Origin: Owenweeksia hongkongensis DSM 17368
GTDB lineage: Bacteria > Bacteroidota > Bacteroidia > Flavobacteriales > Schleiferiaceae
Reading direction: 5' to 3'
Length of the DNA stretch: 39,536 nt
Assembly (NCBI GenBank): GCA_945907425.1
Contig: CAMDTE010000007.1
Location: 1-39,536, forward strand
Every line of letters starts with the position of its first letter. The first letter of the stretch is position 1. The translations under genes and the position numbers were made by a program. The notes beneath the pieces were generated by a model that made no database searches, was not told where the DNA came from, and saw only the letters and a list, made by a program, of their open reading frames with translations. Positions 1 through 8,318 of this stretch are shown here, in pieces.

Positions 1-409
1 CCGATGATCCCATGGAGCAATACCCAAAAGTATCGGGCGGAGAAACAGAGATTAAAGCCACATCGATAGGCAAGTGACCCCGTCGAAAGAGGAGGGGCAT
101 TTCACTTAAAAACACAGGAATATAGTCTGCATCGCCCATGTCCACCGCAGCTCTCACATTAGGGCCAACAAAACAAGCATTGTGATGAAAGGTTCCAAAC
201 AAAGCCTCTGAAGTGTAGGGAGCCTCTCCCTCGGTATGTACATGAATAATTTCCACGTCTTTCACTTCTCCTAAAAGCTCAGGCAAAACCTCTACCAACG
301 CTTGCGGAGCCATAGCCACACTGTGTATAAATACACGCTGACCGGATTGTATGCTTTGCACAGCTTCTAAAGCAGTGACCGTTTTTGGGGCAGTTTTTCG
401 ACTTCTCAT
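1..409 (-). CDS. Acetyl-CoA hydrolase/transferase family protein, 5' part
   Basis: The reading frame begins at 409 on the minus strand and runs off the left edge, giving 136 codons of the N-terminal domain. The protein begins MRSRKTAPKTVTALEAVQSI and contains VFIHSVAMAPQALVEVLPEL, EIIHVHTEGEAPYTS, a GPNVRAAV segment, and an IDVALISVSPPDTFGYCSMG segment near the break. These match the N-terminal half of the acetyl-CoA hydrolase/4-hydroxybutyrate CoA-transferase family, which moves CoA between acyl groups. The catalytic glutamate lies in the missing C-terminal half, so hydrolase and transferase activity cannot be distinguished. A TTTG followed by four bases precedes the ATG, as at other starts in the window. 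Confidence 0.8.
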   Translation of the reverse strand, partial: MRSRKTAPKTVTALEAVQSIQSGQRVFIHSVAMAPQALVEVLPELLGEVKDVEIIHVHTEGEAPYTSEALFGTFHHNACFVGPNVRAAVDMGDADYIPVFLSEMPLLFRRGHLPIDVALISVSPPDTFGYCSMGSS

Positions 410-474
410 GAGGCAAATTTCCGATATCTCCTGGAAAAAAAATATGACTAATCTCACCGAACGATAAAATGCTC

Positions 475-506
475 AAAAAAAAACCCAAGCCTCATAGCTT
501 GGGTTT
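475..506 (-). terminator. Rho-independent terminator of the tRNA-Met gene
   Basis: A perfect 10-bp stem (481-490 with 497-506, AAACCCAAGC/GCTTGGGTTT) encloses a six-base loop. It is followed on the minus strand by an unbroken T run of nine (A run 475-483 on plus, partly within the stem). It starts 7 bases beyond the 3' end of the tRNA. Confidence 0.85.
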
Positions 507-512
507 GTTTTG

Positions 513-586
513 TAGCGAAAGGGGGGATCGAACCCCCGACCTCAGGGTTATGAATCCTGCGCTCTAACCATCTGAGCTACCTCGCC
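513..586 (-). tRNA. tRNA-Met, anticodon CAT (probably elongator)
   Basis: Read on minus, the sequence folds as a complete cloverleaf. The acceptor strands are GGCGAGG and TTTCGCT with discriminator A. The D-arm contains TAGCTCAGATGGTTAGAGC. The anticodon stem CAGGA/CCCTG has one A-C mismatch and its loop is TTCATAA, giving anticodon CAT. The T-arm is GGGGG-TTCGATC-CCCCC. CCA is not encoded; the next bases are CAA. Position 1 is paired with 72 (G-T), and the anticodon stem lacks the three G-C pairs of initiators, so an elongator tRNA is more likely. A lysidine-modified tRNA-Ile (CAT) is less likely from the overall sequence but not excluded. Confidence 0.93.
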
Positions 587-597
587 AAATCGGGTTG

Positions 598-628
598 CAA
601 AGGTAGGCCGTTTCCTCACACCAACAAA
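598..628 (-). promoter_or_regulatory. Bacteroidota-type promoter for tRNA-Met
   Basis: On minus, TTTG (625-628) is separated by exactly 19 bases from TACCTTTG (598-605). This matches the Bacteroidota primary-sigma consensus, -33 TTTG and -7 TAnnTTTG. The -7 box ends 11 bases before the first tRNA base. It is the best full promoter in the window and a reference for the weaker ones. Confidence 0.75.
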
Positions 629-676
629 TTGCAAACAAGATTTTGCCGTTTTCAATTCTTGATTATATTGCACCCT

Positions 677-1063
677 ATGGCAGAACGTGTTCAAATCGAG
701 TTAGAATTTCCTGTGAAGGCTTCAGCAGCTATGCTTTACAATTTCTTAGCCACTCCGAGTGGATTGGCTGGGTGGTTCTGCGATGACGTAAATTCGAGAG
801 GCGACCGCTTTGTTTTTATATGGGGCGACACGGAAGAGGTAGCTACTCTGGTCCGGAAGCGACAAGATGTTTTTGTACAATACAAATGGGAAGAGGATAA
901 GTCCAACAATAAATTTTCGTTTGAATTTCGAATTTCTGTCGATGATATTACGCTCGACGCCACCTTGATCGTGACAGATTTCGTCGATGCAGACGAAGTG
1001 AACGAAATGAAACTTCTTTGGAACAGCCAAATCCACAATTTACTACACAACATCGGTTCCTGA
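677..1063 (+). CDS. START-like domain protein (AHSA1/SRPBCC fold)
   Basis: A 128-residue protein beginning MAERVQIELEFPVKAS. An initial beta strand precedes a helix (AMLYNFLATPSGLAGWFCDD), followed by alternating strands and a C-terminal helix (MKLLWNSQIHNLLHNIGS), as in the SRPBCC/AHSA1 helix-grip fold. The family is common in Bacteroidota and its ligand is unknown; I do not assign a function. An upstream in-frame ATG at 629 would add 16 residues unlike the family, so the ATG at 677 is preferred. It is the first gene of a plus-strand operon, and its 3' end overlaps the next gene by 46 bp. A partial -7-like element, TATATTG, lies six bases before the start. Confidence 0.8.
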   Translation: MAERVQIELEFPVKASAAMLYNFLATPSGLAGWFCDDVNSRGDRFVFIWGDTEEVATLVRKRQDVFVQYKWEEDKSNNKFSFEFRISVDDITLDATLIVTDFVDADEVNEMKLLWNSQIHNLLHNIGS

Positions 1064-1671
1064 TCGGAGCCTTCGTTGTTTGGGGACTTATTTTCGGCCT
1101 GTTAGCCAACTTTGTTCCTCAAAATGAGCTGCATTTTTGGTGGGATCCTTTACGTTATTCCTACTGGAATGGACTAGGGTACATTCTATCGACTTCTGTA
1201 GAATGGCCCGTTTTTTTTCTTTTTTTAGGACTATTTTTTCAAAAAAAAGTGCGATTAGAAGATATTGTCGGGTTTTTCGCGTCCCTATTGATTGTATGGG
1301 GTGTCATTTTAGTGTTTAAACATTTTCTGTTTCCTGACATGCCGCGACCTTGGCAGTATTTTCCACAGGGATCACTCCCAAAACCCTTTCCTTCTTTTAA
1401 ACCGCTCTATCAACACAGCTTTCCTTCCGGACATACAGCAACTGCTGTGGCTGCAGCACTATGGGGAGCTTATTTCACTCGAAAGTTCTTCGTTCTTTAT
1501 TGGGGCCTGTGGGCATTTGGTGTGGGCGCAAGCCGTGTTTTATTGCATCAACATTGGATGCAGGATGTCTCCGTGGGTGTTTTTATCGGTTGCCTTGCTT
1601 TTGTCCTAGGCCAATGGCTTGCCAAGCGAATGCAGTATATTTGGACCTCTAAATCACAGGATATAAAATGA
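1018..1671 (+). CDS. PAP2-family membrane phosphatase
   Basis: An integral membrane protein of 217 residues with several hydrophobic segments (about 14-31, 64-75, 83-100, 140-153, 157-170 and 183-198). It carries all three motifs of the type 2 phosphatidic acid phosphatase superfamily: K101...R110-P111, P136-S137-G138-H139, and S172-R173-x5-H179-x3-D183. Such enzymes dephosphorylate lipid phosphates such as undecaprenyl pyrophosphate, phosphatidate or phosphorylated lipid A. The substrate cannot be read from sequence. The only plausible start is TTG at 1018, inside the preceding gene; no in-frame ATG precedes the first membrane segment. The stop overlaps the fabG-like start by 4 bp, implying coupled translation. 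Confidence 0.85.
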   Translation: MEQPNPQFTTQHRFLIGAFVVWGLIFGLLANFVPQNELHFWWDPLRYSYWNGLGYILSTSVEWPVFFLFLGLFFQKKVRLEDIVGFFASLLIVWGVILVFKHFLFPDMPRPWQYFPQGSLPKPFPSFKPLYQHSFPSGHTATAVAAALWGAYFTRKFFVLYWGLWAFGVGASRVLLHQHWMQDVSVGVFIGCLAFVLGQWLAKRMQYIWTSKSQDIK

Positions 1672-2414
1672 AATTATTGGAAGGAAAAGTGGCCATCATT
1701 ACAGGTGCGTCCAAAGGAATTGGCAAAGGCATTGCTTTGGCCTTTGCACAACACGGAGCAAACGTGGCTTTTACTTATTTATCTTCGGTAGAACAAGGCT
1801 TGGCCTTAACTGCAGAGTTAGAAGCTTTGGGTATAAAGGCCAAAGGATACCGCTCTGATGCATCTGATGCGCAACAAGCCGAGGAACTAATCAATGCGGT
1901 AGTAGAAGATTTTGGCCGTATTGACTGCGTGGTCAATAATGCGGGAATTACCAAGGACGGACTGCTTATGCGCATGTCAGAAGATGATTTTAACAAGGTG
2001 ATCCGGGTCAATTTGAACAGCGTTTTCAATATGACCAAAAGTGTGCAACGCATCCTGTTGAAACAGAGATCAGGTAGTATTGTCAACATTTCTTCTGTGG
2101 TAGGAGTTAAAGGAAATGCAGGTCAGGCAAATTATGCAGCATCCAAAGCGGGAATAATTGGATTTACAAAATCAGTAGCTCTGGAACTGGGCTCCCGGAA
2201 CATCCGATGCAATGCAGTGGCTCCTGGTTTTATTGAAACAGAAATGACGGCTATTCTGGACGAGAAAACAGTCCAAGGATGGCGTGATGCAATTCCCTTG
2301 CGTCGAGGTGGCCAAGCGGCCGATGTGGCCAATGCTTGTGTGTTTTTGGCTTCCGATATGAGCTCTTATATTAGCGGACAAGTGCTGAACGTAGACGGCG
2401 GTATGTTGACATGA
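1668..2414 (+). CDS. fabG: 3-oxoacyl-[ACP] reductase-like short-chain dehydrogenase
   Basis: A classical SDR of 248 residues. The nucleotide-binding motif TGASKGIG is at 12-19, NNAG at 90-93, and the catalytic residues S143, Y156 and K160 lie in SIVNISSVVGVKGNAGQANY and following residues. The C-terminal segment NVDGGMLT is typical of FabG. FabG reduces 3-oxoacyl-ACP with NADPH in fatty-acid elongation. Bacteroidota often carry more than one FabG-like SDR, so a role outside bulk fatty-acid synthesis is possible. The gene is translationally coupled on both sides by 4-bp overlaps. Confidence 0.85.
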   Translation: MKLLEGKVAIITGASKGIGKGIALAFAQHGANVAFTYLSSVEQGLALTAELEALGIKAKGYRSDASDAQQAEELINAVVEDFGRIDCVVNNAGITKDGLLMRMSEDDFNKVIRVNLNSVFNMTKSVQRILLKQRSGSIVNISSVVGVKGNAGQANYAASKAGIIGFTKSVALELGSRNIRCNAVAPGFIETEMTAILDEKTVQGWRDAIPLRRGGQAADVANACVFLASDMSSYISGQVLNVDGGMLT

Positions 2415-4174
2415 GTACACTGCTCCTAGCGTTGGTCCCCGCTGCGCTACTTGCTGGGTGGGTGTACCGTCGTTGGCCTTATTCACTTCCTAGTAATGGG
2501 TTGCGTTTACTGCGGATGCTTTGGGTTTGGTTGGCTCTACTGTTTTTATTCAACCCTCAGTTTCCCTTCTCTTCAGTAGAAAAGGAACGGCCCCTTGTTC
2601 TGGTAATGGAAGACAGATCGGGATCAACCCGAGGCGTTCATTGGCCGGTCGTAGAACTTCCGTGGGCAGACACCCTGCGCATTTCTTTTGGAACGGGTCA
2701 ATCCACATCGATAGATAGCGCACTCACAAAAGCCAGTCAACGGCTTGCGGGAAAATCACCAGCTGGGATCCTTTGGTTAACAGACGGTGTGTTGACCCAT
2801 GGAATGGATTGGCGCGTACCCACGGAGCGTTATCCCGGAACTCACCAAGCGATTGTCCCTAACGACACCGTCCTAGACTCCGGATGGAAGCTCGTCTCCA
2901 TAGAATGTCCTACCCGGGTGCAAAAAGAAGAAAGCGTAACCTGCGACTTGCTCTGGCAGCACACGGGGAATAGCGTTTCTTCAACGTCTGTTTCGGTACA
3001 ATGGGGGAATCAAGTATTAACCCGATTGACGCTTCCTGCACAAAGGGGGCCGTCTTGGCAGAGCACGCCGTTGGTATGGAAACCAGAAGAAACGGGGAAT
3101 AAGCCGCTGTTTGTGAGGGGCCAAAATGTTCAATCCTTGGTTTCTGTGTTGGATGAAAAACGATTGCTGATTGTTTTTTCTTCCCGTTTAACGGCAGATA
3201 TTTCCTTTTGGGTAGACAACATAGTGGGTTCACGCCGCGTAGAATCTCGATTTCGCAAAGGAAGTGAACCCGAAAAAAGTGATTTTGATGCCGCTATCTG
3301 GCTTGTGCAGGGAGAGCAAGCGGTTTGGGGAGAAGAGCGTTTTCAAGGAGCTATTGTTCGTTTGCCTTCGTCACCGCAAGCACAGGGACCTGTTGGCGTC
3401 TTGTCTATGGAAAGCAGTTGGGGATCCTGGGATTTTCCAACAGTACATCGGTTGCAATCCGTTCGCCTGAAACGATTACCCAAAGAAGAAAGCGTGCTGT
3501 GGAATGATGGGTTCCCTGTGATTGTTTGGCAGCCACATCCGGCAAGAATGCGCGTTGGGCTTGTTGGATTTCAGGAAACCGCTTTGCGCGTAGATTCGGG
3601 CTTGGCTCGGCTTCCGGGCAGTCTCATCGATCGTTTGTGGAGTGCGCGAGCAGATGGATCGTGGGGTATCTACCCACCCAGCCCATCGATTCCGTTTACA
3701 AAGCAATCCTGGCGTGGCGAATGGAACGGATGGGATCCCTCCAGCAGTACCAATGGTCCTACAATCCACATTTCTTCGCGAGGAAATTTCTCTTTCCCTC
3801 TGATCGCTTCTTCTCGTGGAATCTATGGCCTAGGAGCTGCCGTCAAACCTGGATTGTATTCCTACCAAGCCGATGGAGAATGGAATGGAGAGAAAAGACG
3901 CATGACGGGCATTTGGCGTGTATTGGAGGGGAATCCGGAAGCGCAAAAACCCACTTCCTTTTTTTCTTTACGTCGGGCCGGTATTTCCGTTGTTCCCCTA
4001 CATGCTTCCGCGAAAGCATTGGCACAATGGAAGCAGGCGGCATGGGCCCCTGAACAATGGCACGAACAAAAAAAGTCCCGCAGTTGGCGGGACTTTTGGT
4101 GGGCTCTGGTTCTGGCAGGTCTTGTGCTCAGCGTTGAAGCTTTTGCACGAAAACACTGGACCGGCGAACCGTAA
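2411..4174 (+). CDS. VWA-like membrane-anchored protein of unknown function
   Basis: A 587-residue protein with two N-terminal membrane segments (about 3-18 and 32-48), a large soluble region, and a C-terminal membrane helix (about 564-580). This is the layout of BatA-like and other Bacteroidota VWA membrane proteins. Residues 60-72 (RPLVLVMEDRSGS) contain a DxSxS pattern at 68-72, and LWLTDG (121-126) resembles the later MIDAS aspartate loop. The MIDAS-like match suggests a divergent VWA domain, but this is inference from short motifs. No enzymatic function is recognisable. It is the last gene of the START-PAP2-fabG operon, with a 4-bp overlap. Codons near its 3' end also form a terminator hairpin for the convergent gene. 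Confidence 0.6.
   Translation: MSTLLLALVPAALLAGWVYRRWPYSLPSNGLRLLRMLWVWLALLFLFNPQFPFSSVEKERPLVLVMEDRSGSTRGVHWPVVELPWADTLRISFGTGQSTSIDSALTKASQRLAGKSPAGILWLTDGVLTHGMDWRVPTERYPGTHQAIVPNDTVLDSGWKLVSIECPTRVQKEESVTCDLLWQHTGNSVSSTSVSVQWGNQVLTRLTLPAQRGPSWQSTPLVWKPEETGNKPLFVRGQNVQSLVSVLDEKRLLIVFSSRLTADISFWVDNIVGSRRVESRFRKGSEPEKSDFDAAIWLVQGEQAVWGEERFQGAIVRLPSSPQAQGPVGVLSMESSWGSWDFPTVHRLQSVRLKRLPKEESVLWNDGFPVIVWQPHPARMRVGLVGFQETALRVDSGLARLPGSLIDRLWSARADGSWGIYPPSPSIPFTKQSWRGEWNGWDPSSSTNGPTIHISSRGNFSFPLIASSRGIYGLGAAVKPGLYSYQADGEWNGEKRRMTGIWRVLEGNPEAQKPTSFFSLRRAGISVVPLHASAKALAQWKQAAWAPEQWHEQKKSRSWRDFWWALVLAGLVLSVEAFARKHWTGEP
4068..4097 (-). terminator. Intrinsic terminator for the TlpA-like gene, inside the neighbour's coding sequence
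   Basis: A perfect 11-bp inverted repeat (4071-4081 with 4087-4097; core GTCCCGC/GCGGGAC) has a five-base loop. On minus it is followed by seven T's (A run 4068-4074). It lies 78 bp beyond the stop codon of the minus-strand gene at 4175, within codons for KKSRSWRDF of the convergent plus-strand gene. Confidence 0.7.
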
Positions 4175-5272
4175 TTAGCGCAAGTTCTTTGCAAGGAAAG
4201 CCGTAAGATCTTTTACGGATACGTTGCGCAAAACGATGGTCCCTTTGCCGTCCAAAACAATGTTTTGAGGAATAGAACGGATGCTGTACAACTCGGCAGC
4301 GCTATTATTCCATCCACGCAAATCGCTCATGTGTTTCCATGTCAATCCGTCTTCAGCAATAGCACCCTTCCAGGCCTCGGCCGTTTCATCAAAACTTACC
4401 CCGATTACTTCTAGTCCTTTGGAGTTATATTGTTTGTACAAAGCGACCAATTCTGGGTTTTGAGCACGGCAAGGACGACACCAAGAAGCCCAAAAATCCA
4501 CCAAAATGTATTTCCCACGAATAGACGACAACGACACGGGTTGTCCAGCAGGATCTGCCTGTGTCAAATCCGTTAGTTTTTGGCCGATGGCTACCTTTTT
4601 TAATTTTTCAATCCGCTCTTTCAAAGCGATCACATCCGGAGCCCCTTGAAAAGAATCCTCTGAACTTTCCAAAATTTTCTCCAAAGAAGACAATTCTTCG
4701 TCGAACAAATACCGATTGGCGACAAAGGCCCCTAAGGGACCATTGTTGGCAGCAAAACGAGTCATAAAAGCCATATTTCCCTCGTACATTTCCTGAAAAC
4801 GCCCCATCAAGGCTTCTGCTGTGGCCACATCGCCGCTTTGCATAGAGCGACCGTATTCTTGTTCCATTTGACCGGCTTGTTGCTGGAATGTCTCTTGATG
4901 GTCCATGAATGCAGACAGGCTATCGGTCAATGGAGATCCTTTGGCTCTACCGCGGAAAGGCATCGCCGCTGCATCGCCCGTAACTTCTACCGATTCTTTC
5001 CAACCGTAGAGCATAACAGGTGGTTGTAAACCGTCTATCTGGACAAACAGCATTTGTGCCTGGTCTAATTCTGCAGTCAACTCCGCTTTCCCGTCTTTGA
5101 TAAATACGCTATCAAGCGCTATAATTTCTGTTTCTGTTACTCTTACCAAACGAGCATAGACGGAGTCTCCAGCCGTCCAGTTGTCTAAAGAAACAGATAC
5201 ATCCATTGTGTTTTGACAACTAGACAGGGTCAGTACGGCCCCGAGCGTCAGGAAGGTATTTTTAAAATTCAT
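4175..5272 (-). CDS. TlpA-like thioredoxin-fold lipoprotein with DUF4369-type N-terminal domain
   Basis: A 365-residue protein. MNFKNTFLTLGAVLTLSSCQ is a lipoprotein signal ending in a lipobox-like LSSC. It is followed by a beta-rich region (about 20-130) of the DUF4369 type, a helical linker, and a C-terminal TlpA/AhpC-TSA thioredoxin domain (about 225-365) with active site WASWCRPC. It is expected to be a periplasmic thiol-disulfide oxidoreductase tethered to a membrane, acting in cytochrome maturation or disulfide reduction. A longer frame from 5359 would overlap the divergent peptidase gene and bury the signal peptide, so 5272 is chosen. Its stop directly abuts the stop of the convergent VWA-like gene with no spacer. 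Confidence 0.85.
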   Translation of the reverse strand: MNFKNTFLTLGAVLTLSSCQNTMDVSVSLDNWTAGDSVYARLVRVTETEIIALDSVFIKDGKAELTAELDQAQMLFVQIDGLQPPVMLYGWKESVEVTGDAAAMPFRGRAKGSPLTDSLSAFMDHQETFQQQAGQMEQEYGRSMQSGDVATAEALMGRFQEMYEGNMAFMTRFAANNGPLGAFVANRYLFDEELSSLEKILESSEDSFQGAPDVIALKERIEKLKKVAIGQKLTDLTQADPAGQPVSLSSIRGKYILVDFWASWCRPCRAQNPELVALYKQYNSKGLEVIGVSFDETAEAWKGAIAEDGLTWKHMSDLRGWNNSAAELYSIRSIPQNIVLDGKGTIVLRNVSVKDLTAFLAKNLR

Positions 5273-5276
5273 GCGG

Positions 5277-5284
5277 CAAAGATA
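5277..5284 (-). promoter_or_regulatory. -7 element of the TlpA-like gene
   Basis: TATCTTTG on minus is an exact TAnnTTTG match ending four bases before the ATG at 5272, predicting a leaderless transcript. No convincing -33 TTTG is seen at 19 bp. It is divergent from the box at 5293-5300, with 8 bp between them. Confidence 0.55.
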
Positions 5285-5292
5285 CCCAAGCT

Positions 5293-5300
5293 TACCTTTG
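5293..5300 (+). promoter_or_regulatory. -7 element of the S46 peptidase operon
   Basis: TACCTTTG is an exact TAnnTTTG match ending four bases before the ATG at 5305. The expected transcription start would fall at or next to the start codon. No clear -33 element is seen. Confidence 0.55.
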
Positions 5301-5304
5301 GAAA

Positions 5305-7443
5305 ATGAAACAAAAATTACTTTTTGCAAGCCTAATTTCCGTACTGAGTTTTTCGGCAATAGCTGGGGAGGGAATGTGGCTGCCTTTTCTATTGAGTCAG
5401 AACGAAGCGGCCTTACGAAAAAGCGGGTTGCGGTTGACGGCCAAAGATCTGTACGATGCCAATCAGGCCAGCTTAAAGGATGCCGTGGTCCATTTTGGAG
5501 GCTTTTGCACGGGTGAAGTGGTTTCCCATCAAGGACTCATTTTCACTAACCATCATTGCGGGTACGATGCCATACAAGAGCACAGCTCTGTGAACAATGA
5601 CTTATTGACCTATGGATTTTGGGCCAAAAACTTAGCGGAAGAAAAACCCAATCCGGGCTTGTTTGTAGATTTCATTCGGTATATGGAGGATGTGACTCCT
5701 TTGATCCTCCAAAATATCCCGTCTAAACTCACCGATACAGAGAAGGCGTTGGCTATAAAAAGCAACATCCAGTCTTTGATTCAACAAAGAGAAAGCCTTC
5801 GAGATTTGGAATACAGCGTCAAACCCATTTATTATGGAATGCAGTACATTCTGGTTGCTTCGGAAAGGTATTCAGATGTCCGGTTGGTTGGAGCGCCGCC
5901 TAGTTACATTGGAAAATTTGGGTCCGATACGGACAATTGGGTCTGGCCTCGGCATACGGGTGATTTTTCTGTCTTTCGTGTGTATGCCTCACCTCAGGGA
6001 AAGCCTTCCGCATACCACGCAGAGAATGTCCCCTTGCACATTGCTCATCCCTTGAAGATTTCTATTTCTGGTGCCGAAGAAAATGATTTTACCATGGTGT
6101 ACGGTTTCCCAGGAAGGACAGAGGAGTATTTGCCAGCCGCAGGCGTTTCGCAAGCAGTGGATTGGCTCAATCCCTTGCGCATAGGGGTTCGTAAACGATT
6201 GTTGAGCACTTGGGACAGCGCGATGCGTGTCTCTCCAGAAATGAAAATTGCTTATGCCTCCAAATACGCTAGTTCTGCCAATGCCTATAAGAAATGGATA
6301 GGGGTAAACATAGGCATCAAGAGAACCGGAGCCCTTCAGGCCATCGCCAAAGAAGAAGCGGCCGTCGTGCACTTGGGCTATGAATTTGCGCAAAACGTGA
6401 AGAGCATTAACGCGGCCTACGAAGCGGCCAATCCGCTGATGGCTTCTAGAGAATTGTACGCGGAAGTGGTCTTGCGCGGCTGGGAGCTGGCCGGATTGGC
6501 TTCTCAATTGAAGGGGTTGACGGAAGAAAAAGTGGCATCCGCAGAGTTCGCTGCCTTTTTGCAAGATTTTTATAAAAATTACAACCCGACCTTGGACCGT
6601 CGAGCATTGCAAAAAACATTGGCCTACTGGTTAGTGGAAGCTCCTCATGGGTGGCCTTCTTTGCAGGTCCCTCCCTTAGAAAAAACCCAAGCATCTGCTC
6701 TCGCTTGCATGGATGGATTCTTGGCCCACCCTAAGACCTCTCTATCGTTGTACCAAAAAGATCCCTCTGCCTGGTGGAAGGAAGCACAGGCAGACCCTGT
6801 GATGCTTTGGATGACGGAATACCAATCCTGGGCTCAAACTACCTTGTCAACACCGCTAAAACCATTCCTGGAAACGATTTCCAATGGATTACCGCTGTAT
6901 ATGCGAGGTCTGATGCAAGCAGGGGAGGGGAAAGACTTTTATCCCGACGCCAACAGCACGCTTCGGTTGGCTTCCGGAAAGGTACTGGCCTACAGCCCTG
7001 CGGATGGGGTAGAGTATACCACCCATACCACTTTGGATGGAATGATGGCCAAATACATACCTGGAGATTACGAATTCGATATTCATCTTCCGTTGCGAGC
7101 GCTGTATGCACAAAAGGATTTTGGTCCGTATGCCATGCCGAACGGCCAAATGCCCGTCTGTTTCATTGCCAGCAACCATACTTCGGGCGGCAATTCTGGC
7201 AGTCCCGCCTTCAACGCCCGCGGTGAATTGATCGGTATCAACTTTGACCGGGTTTGGGAAGGAACCATGTCGGACTACTATTTTGACGAGCGCATTTGCC
7301 GCAACGTCATGGTGGATATACGCTATGTTTTGTTTATCATAGATAAATTAGGCGGAGCTTCTCATTTGATTCACGAAATGGAGTTGGTTCAAGGCCACTC
7401 TGGGCGTACTTTTGTGGCACCAAAAAAAGCATCCAAAGAATGA
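5305..7443 (+). CDS. S46-family dipeptidyl-peptidase, DPP11-like
   Basis: A secreted serine exopeptidase of 712 residues with a Sec signal peptide ([20 protein letters not shown]). The chymotrypsin-like triad is visible: the His in [11 protein letters not shown] (H83/H84), the Asp in WPRHTGDFS (D220) and Ser631 in [10 protein letters not shown]. Members release dipeptides from peptides in the periplasm and are characteristic of asaccharolytic Bacteroidota. In the Porphyromonas gingivalis enzymes the residue 18 positions after the catalytic Ser sets specificity: Arg (R673) in DPP11, Gly in DPP7. Here it is Arg649 ([10 protein letters not shown]), so cleavage after Asp/Glu is predicted. It heads an operon with sucD (4-bp overlap). 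Confidence 0.9.
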   Translation: MKQKLLFASLISVLSFSAIAGEGMWLPFLLSQNEAALRKSGLRLTAKDLYDANQASLKDAVVHFGGFCTGEVVSHQGLIFTNHHCGYDAIQEHSSVNNDLLTYGFWAKNLAEEKPNPGLFVDFIRYMEDVTPLILQNIPSKLTDTEKALAIKSNIQSLIQQRESLRDLEYSVKPIYYGMQYILVASERYSDVRLVGAPPSYIGKFGSDTDNWVWPRHTGDFSVFRVYASPQGKPSAYHAENVPLHIAHPLKISISGAEENDFTMVYGFPGRTEEYLPAAGVSQAVDWLNPLRIGVRKRLLSTWDSAMRVSPEMKIAYASKYASSANAYKKWIGVNIGIKRTGALQAIAKEEAAVVHLGYEFAQNVKSINAAYEAANPLMASRELYAEVVLRGWELAGLASQLKGLTEEKVASAEFAAFLQDFYKNYNPTLDRRALQKTLAYWLVEAPHGWPSLQVPPLEKTQASALACMDGFLAHPKTSLSLYQKDPSAWWKEAQADPVMLWMTEYQSWAQTTLSTPLKPFLETISNGLPLYMRGLMQAGEGKDFYPDANSTLRLASGKVLAYSPADGVEYTTHTTLDGMMAKYIPGDYEFDIHLPLRALYAQKDFGPYAMPNGQMPVCFIASNHTSGGNSGSPAFNARGELIGINFDRVWEGTMSDYYFDERICRNVMVDIRYVLFIIDKLGGASHLIHEMELVQGHSGRTFVAPKKASKE

Positions 7444-8312
7444 GTGTTCTCGTCAACAAAGCATCTAAAATCATCGTTCAAGGTTTTACCGGCAAAGAAG
7501 GATCTTTCCACGCCGAACAAATGATTGCCTACGGGACGCAAGTCGTTGGAGGGGTAACGCCAGGAAAAGGTGGACAAACCCATTTGAATCGTCCTGTTTT
7601 CAACTCGGTAGCCGATGCCGTGAACGCCACCGGCGCTACGGTATCTATATTGTTTGTTCCTCCTGCCTTTGCAGCGGATTCCATCATGGAAGCAGCGGAT
7701 GCTGGTATTGGAGTGATTGTAGCCATAACGGAAGGCATTCCAGTGAAAGACATGATACTTGCCAAGCGGTATGTAAAAGAACGCGGAGTGACGCTTATTG
7801 GACCCAATTGTCCCGGCATCATTACAGCAGGAGAAGCCAAGGTGGGCATCATGCCCGGTTTTGTGTTTCAGCCAGGGCGCATCGGCATTGTTTCTAAATC
7901 CGGAACATTGACCTATGAAGCGGCAGATCAAATCGTTAAAGCAGGTCTTGGTGTCAGCACAGCGATTGGTATCGGCGGCGATCCCATCATCGGAACAACC
8001 ACTCAAGAAGCAGTGGCTCTTTTGATGAACGATCCAGAAACAGACGCTATTGTCATGATTGGAGAAATCGGTGGAAACCTAGAAGCCATCGCAGGGGAGT
8101 GGATCAAAACCCACGGAACCAAACCTGTCGTTGGCTTCATTGCAGGCGAAACAGCGCCAAAAGGCAGAACCATGGGTCACGCAGGCGCCATCGTGGGAGG
8201 AACAGACGATACCGCTCAGGCGAAAAAAGCCATTTTACGGTCTTGCGGAGTGCACGTAGTGGATTCTCCCGCAGAAATAGGAAGCAAAATGGCCGAATTG
8301 ATGGGCCTCTAA
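7440..8312 (+). CDS. sucD: Succinyl-CoA synthetase alpha subunit
   Basis: A 290-residue protein matching SucD throughout. It has an N-terminal CoA-binding Rossmann domain ([20 protein letters not shown]), the [20 protein letters not shown] segment (121-140), and the phosphohistidine motif GHAGAIV with H247, equivalent to E. coli His246. With SucC it interconverts succinyl-CoA and succinate with nucleotide phosphorylation in the TCA cycle. The beta subunit gene lies about 25 kb away on the other strand (33095-34285). The start overlaps the peptidase stop by 4 bp. Confidence 0.95.
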   Translation: MSVLVNKASKIIVQGFTGKEGSFHAEQMIAYGTQVVGGVTPGKGGQTHLNRPVFNSVADAVNATGATVSILFVPPAFAADSIMEAADAGIGVIVAITEGIPVKDMILAKRYVKERGVTLIGPNCPGIITAGEAKVGIMPGFVFQPGRIGIVSKSGTLTYEAADQIVKAGLGVSTAIGIGGDPIIGTTTQEAVALLMNDPETDAIVMIGEIGGNLEAIAGEWIKTHGTKPVVGFIAGETAPKGRTMGHAGAIVGGTDDTAQAKKAILRSCGVHVVDSPAEIGSKMAELMGL

Positions 8313-8318
8313 ATAGGC

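Noticed and set aside
279-488. A 69-codon minus-strand frame over the CoA-transferase start and the tRNA terminator
   Set aside because: The adjacent frame encodes a clear acetyl-CoA hydrolase/transferase N-terminus; this frame starts within the terminator hairpin.
513-586. Initiator tRNA-fMet, because fmt is in the same window
   Set aside because: The G1-T72 pair and the anticodon stem without three G-C pairs do not fit an initiator.
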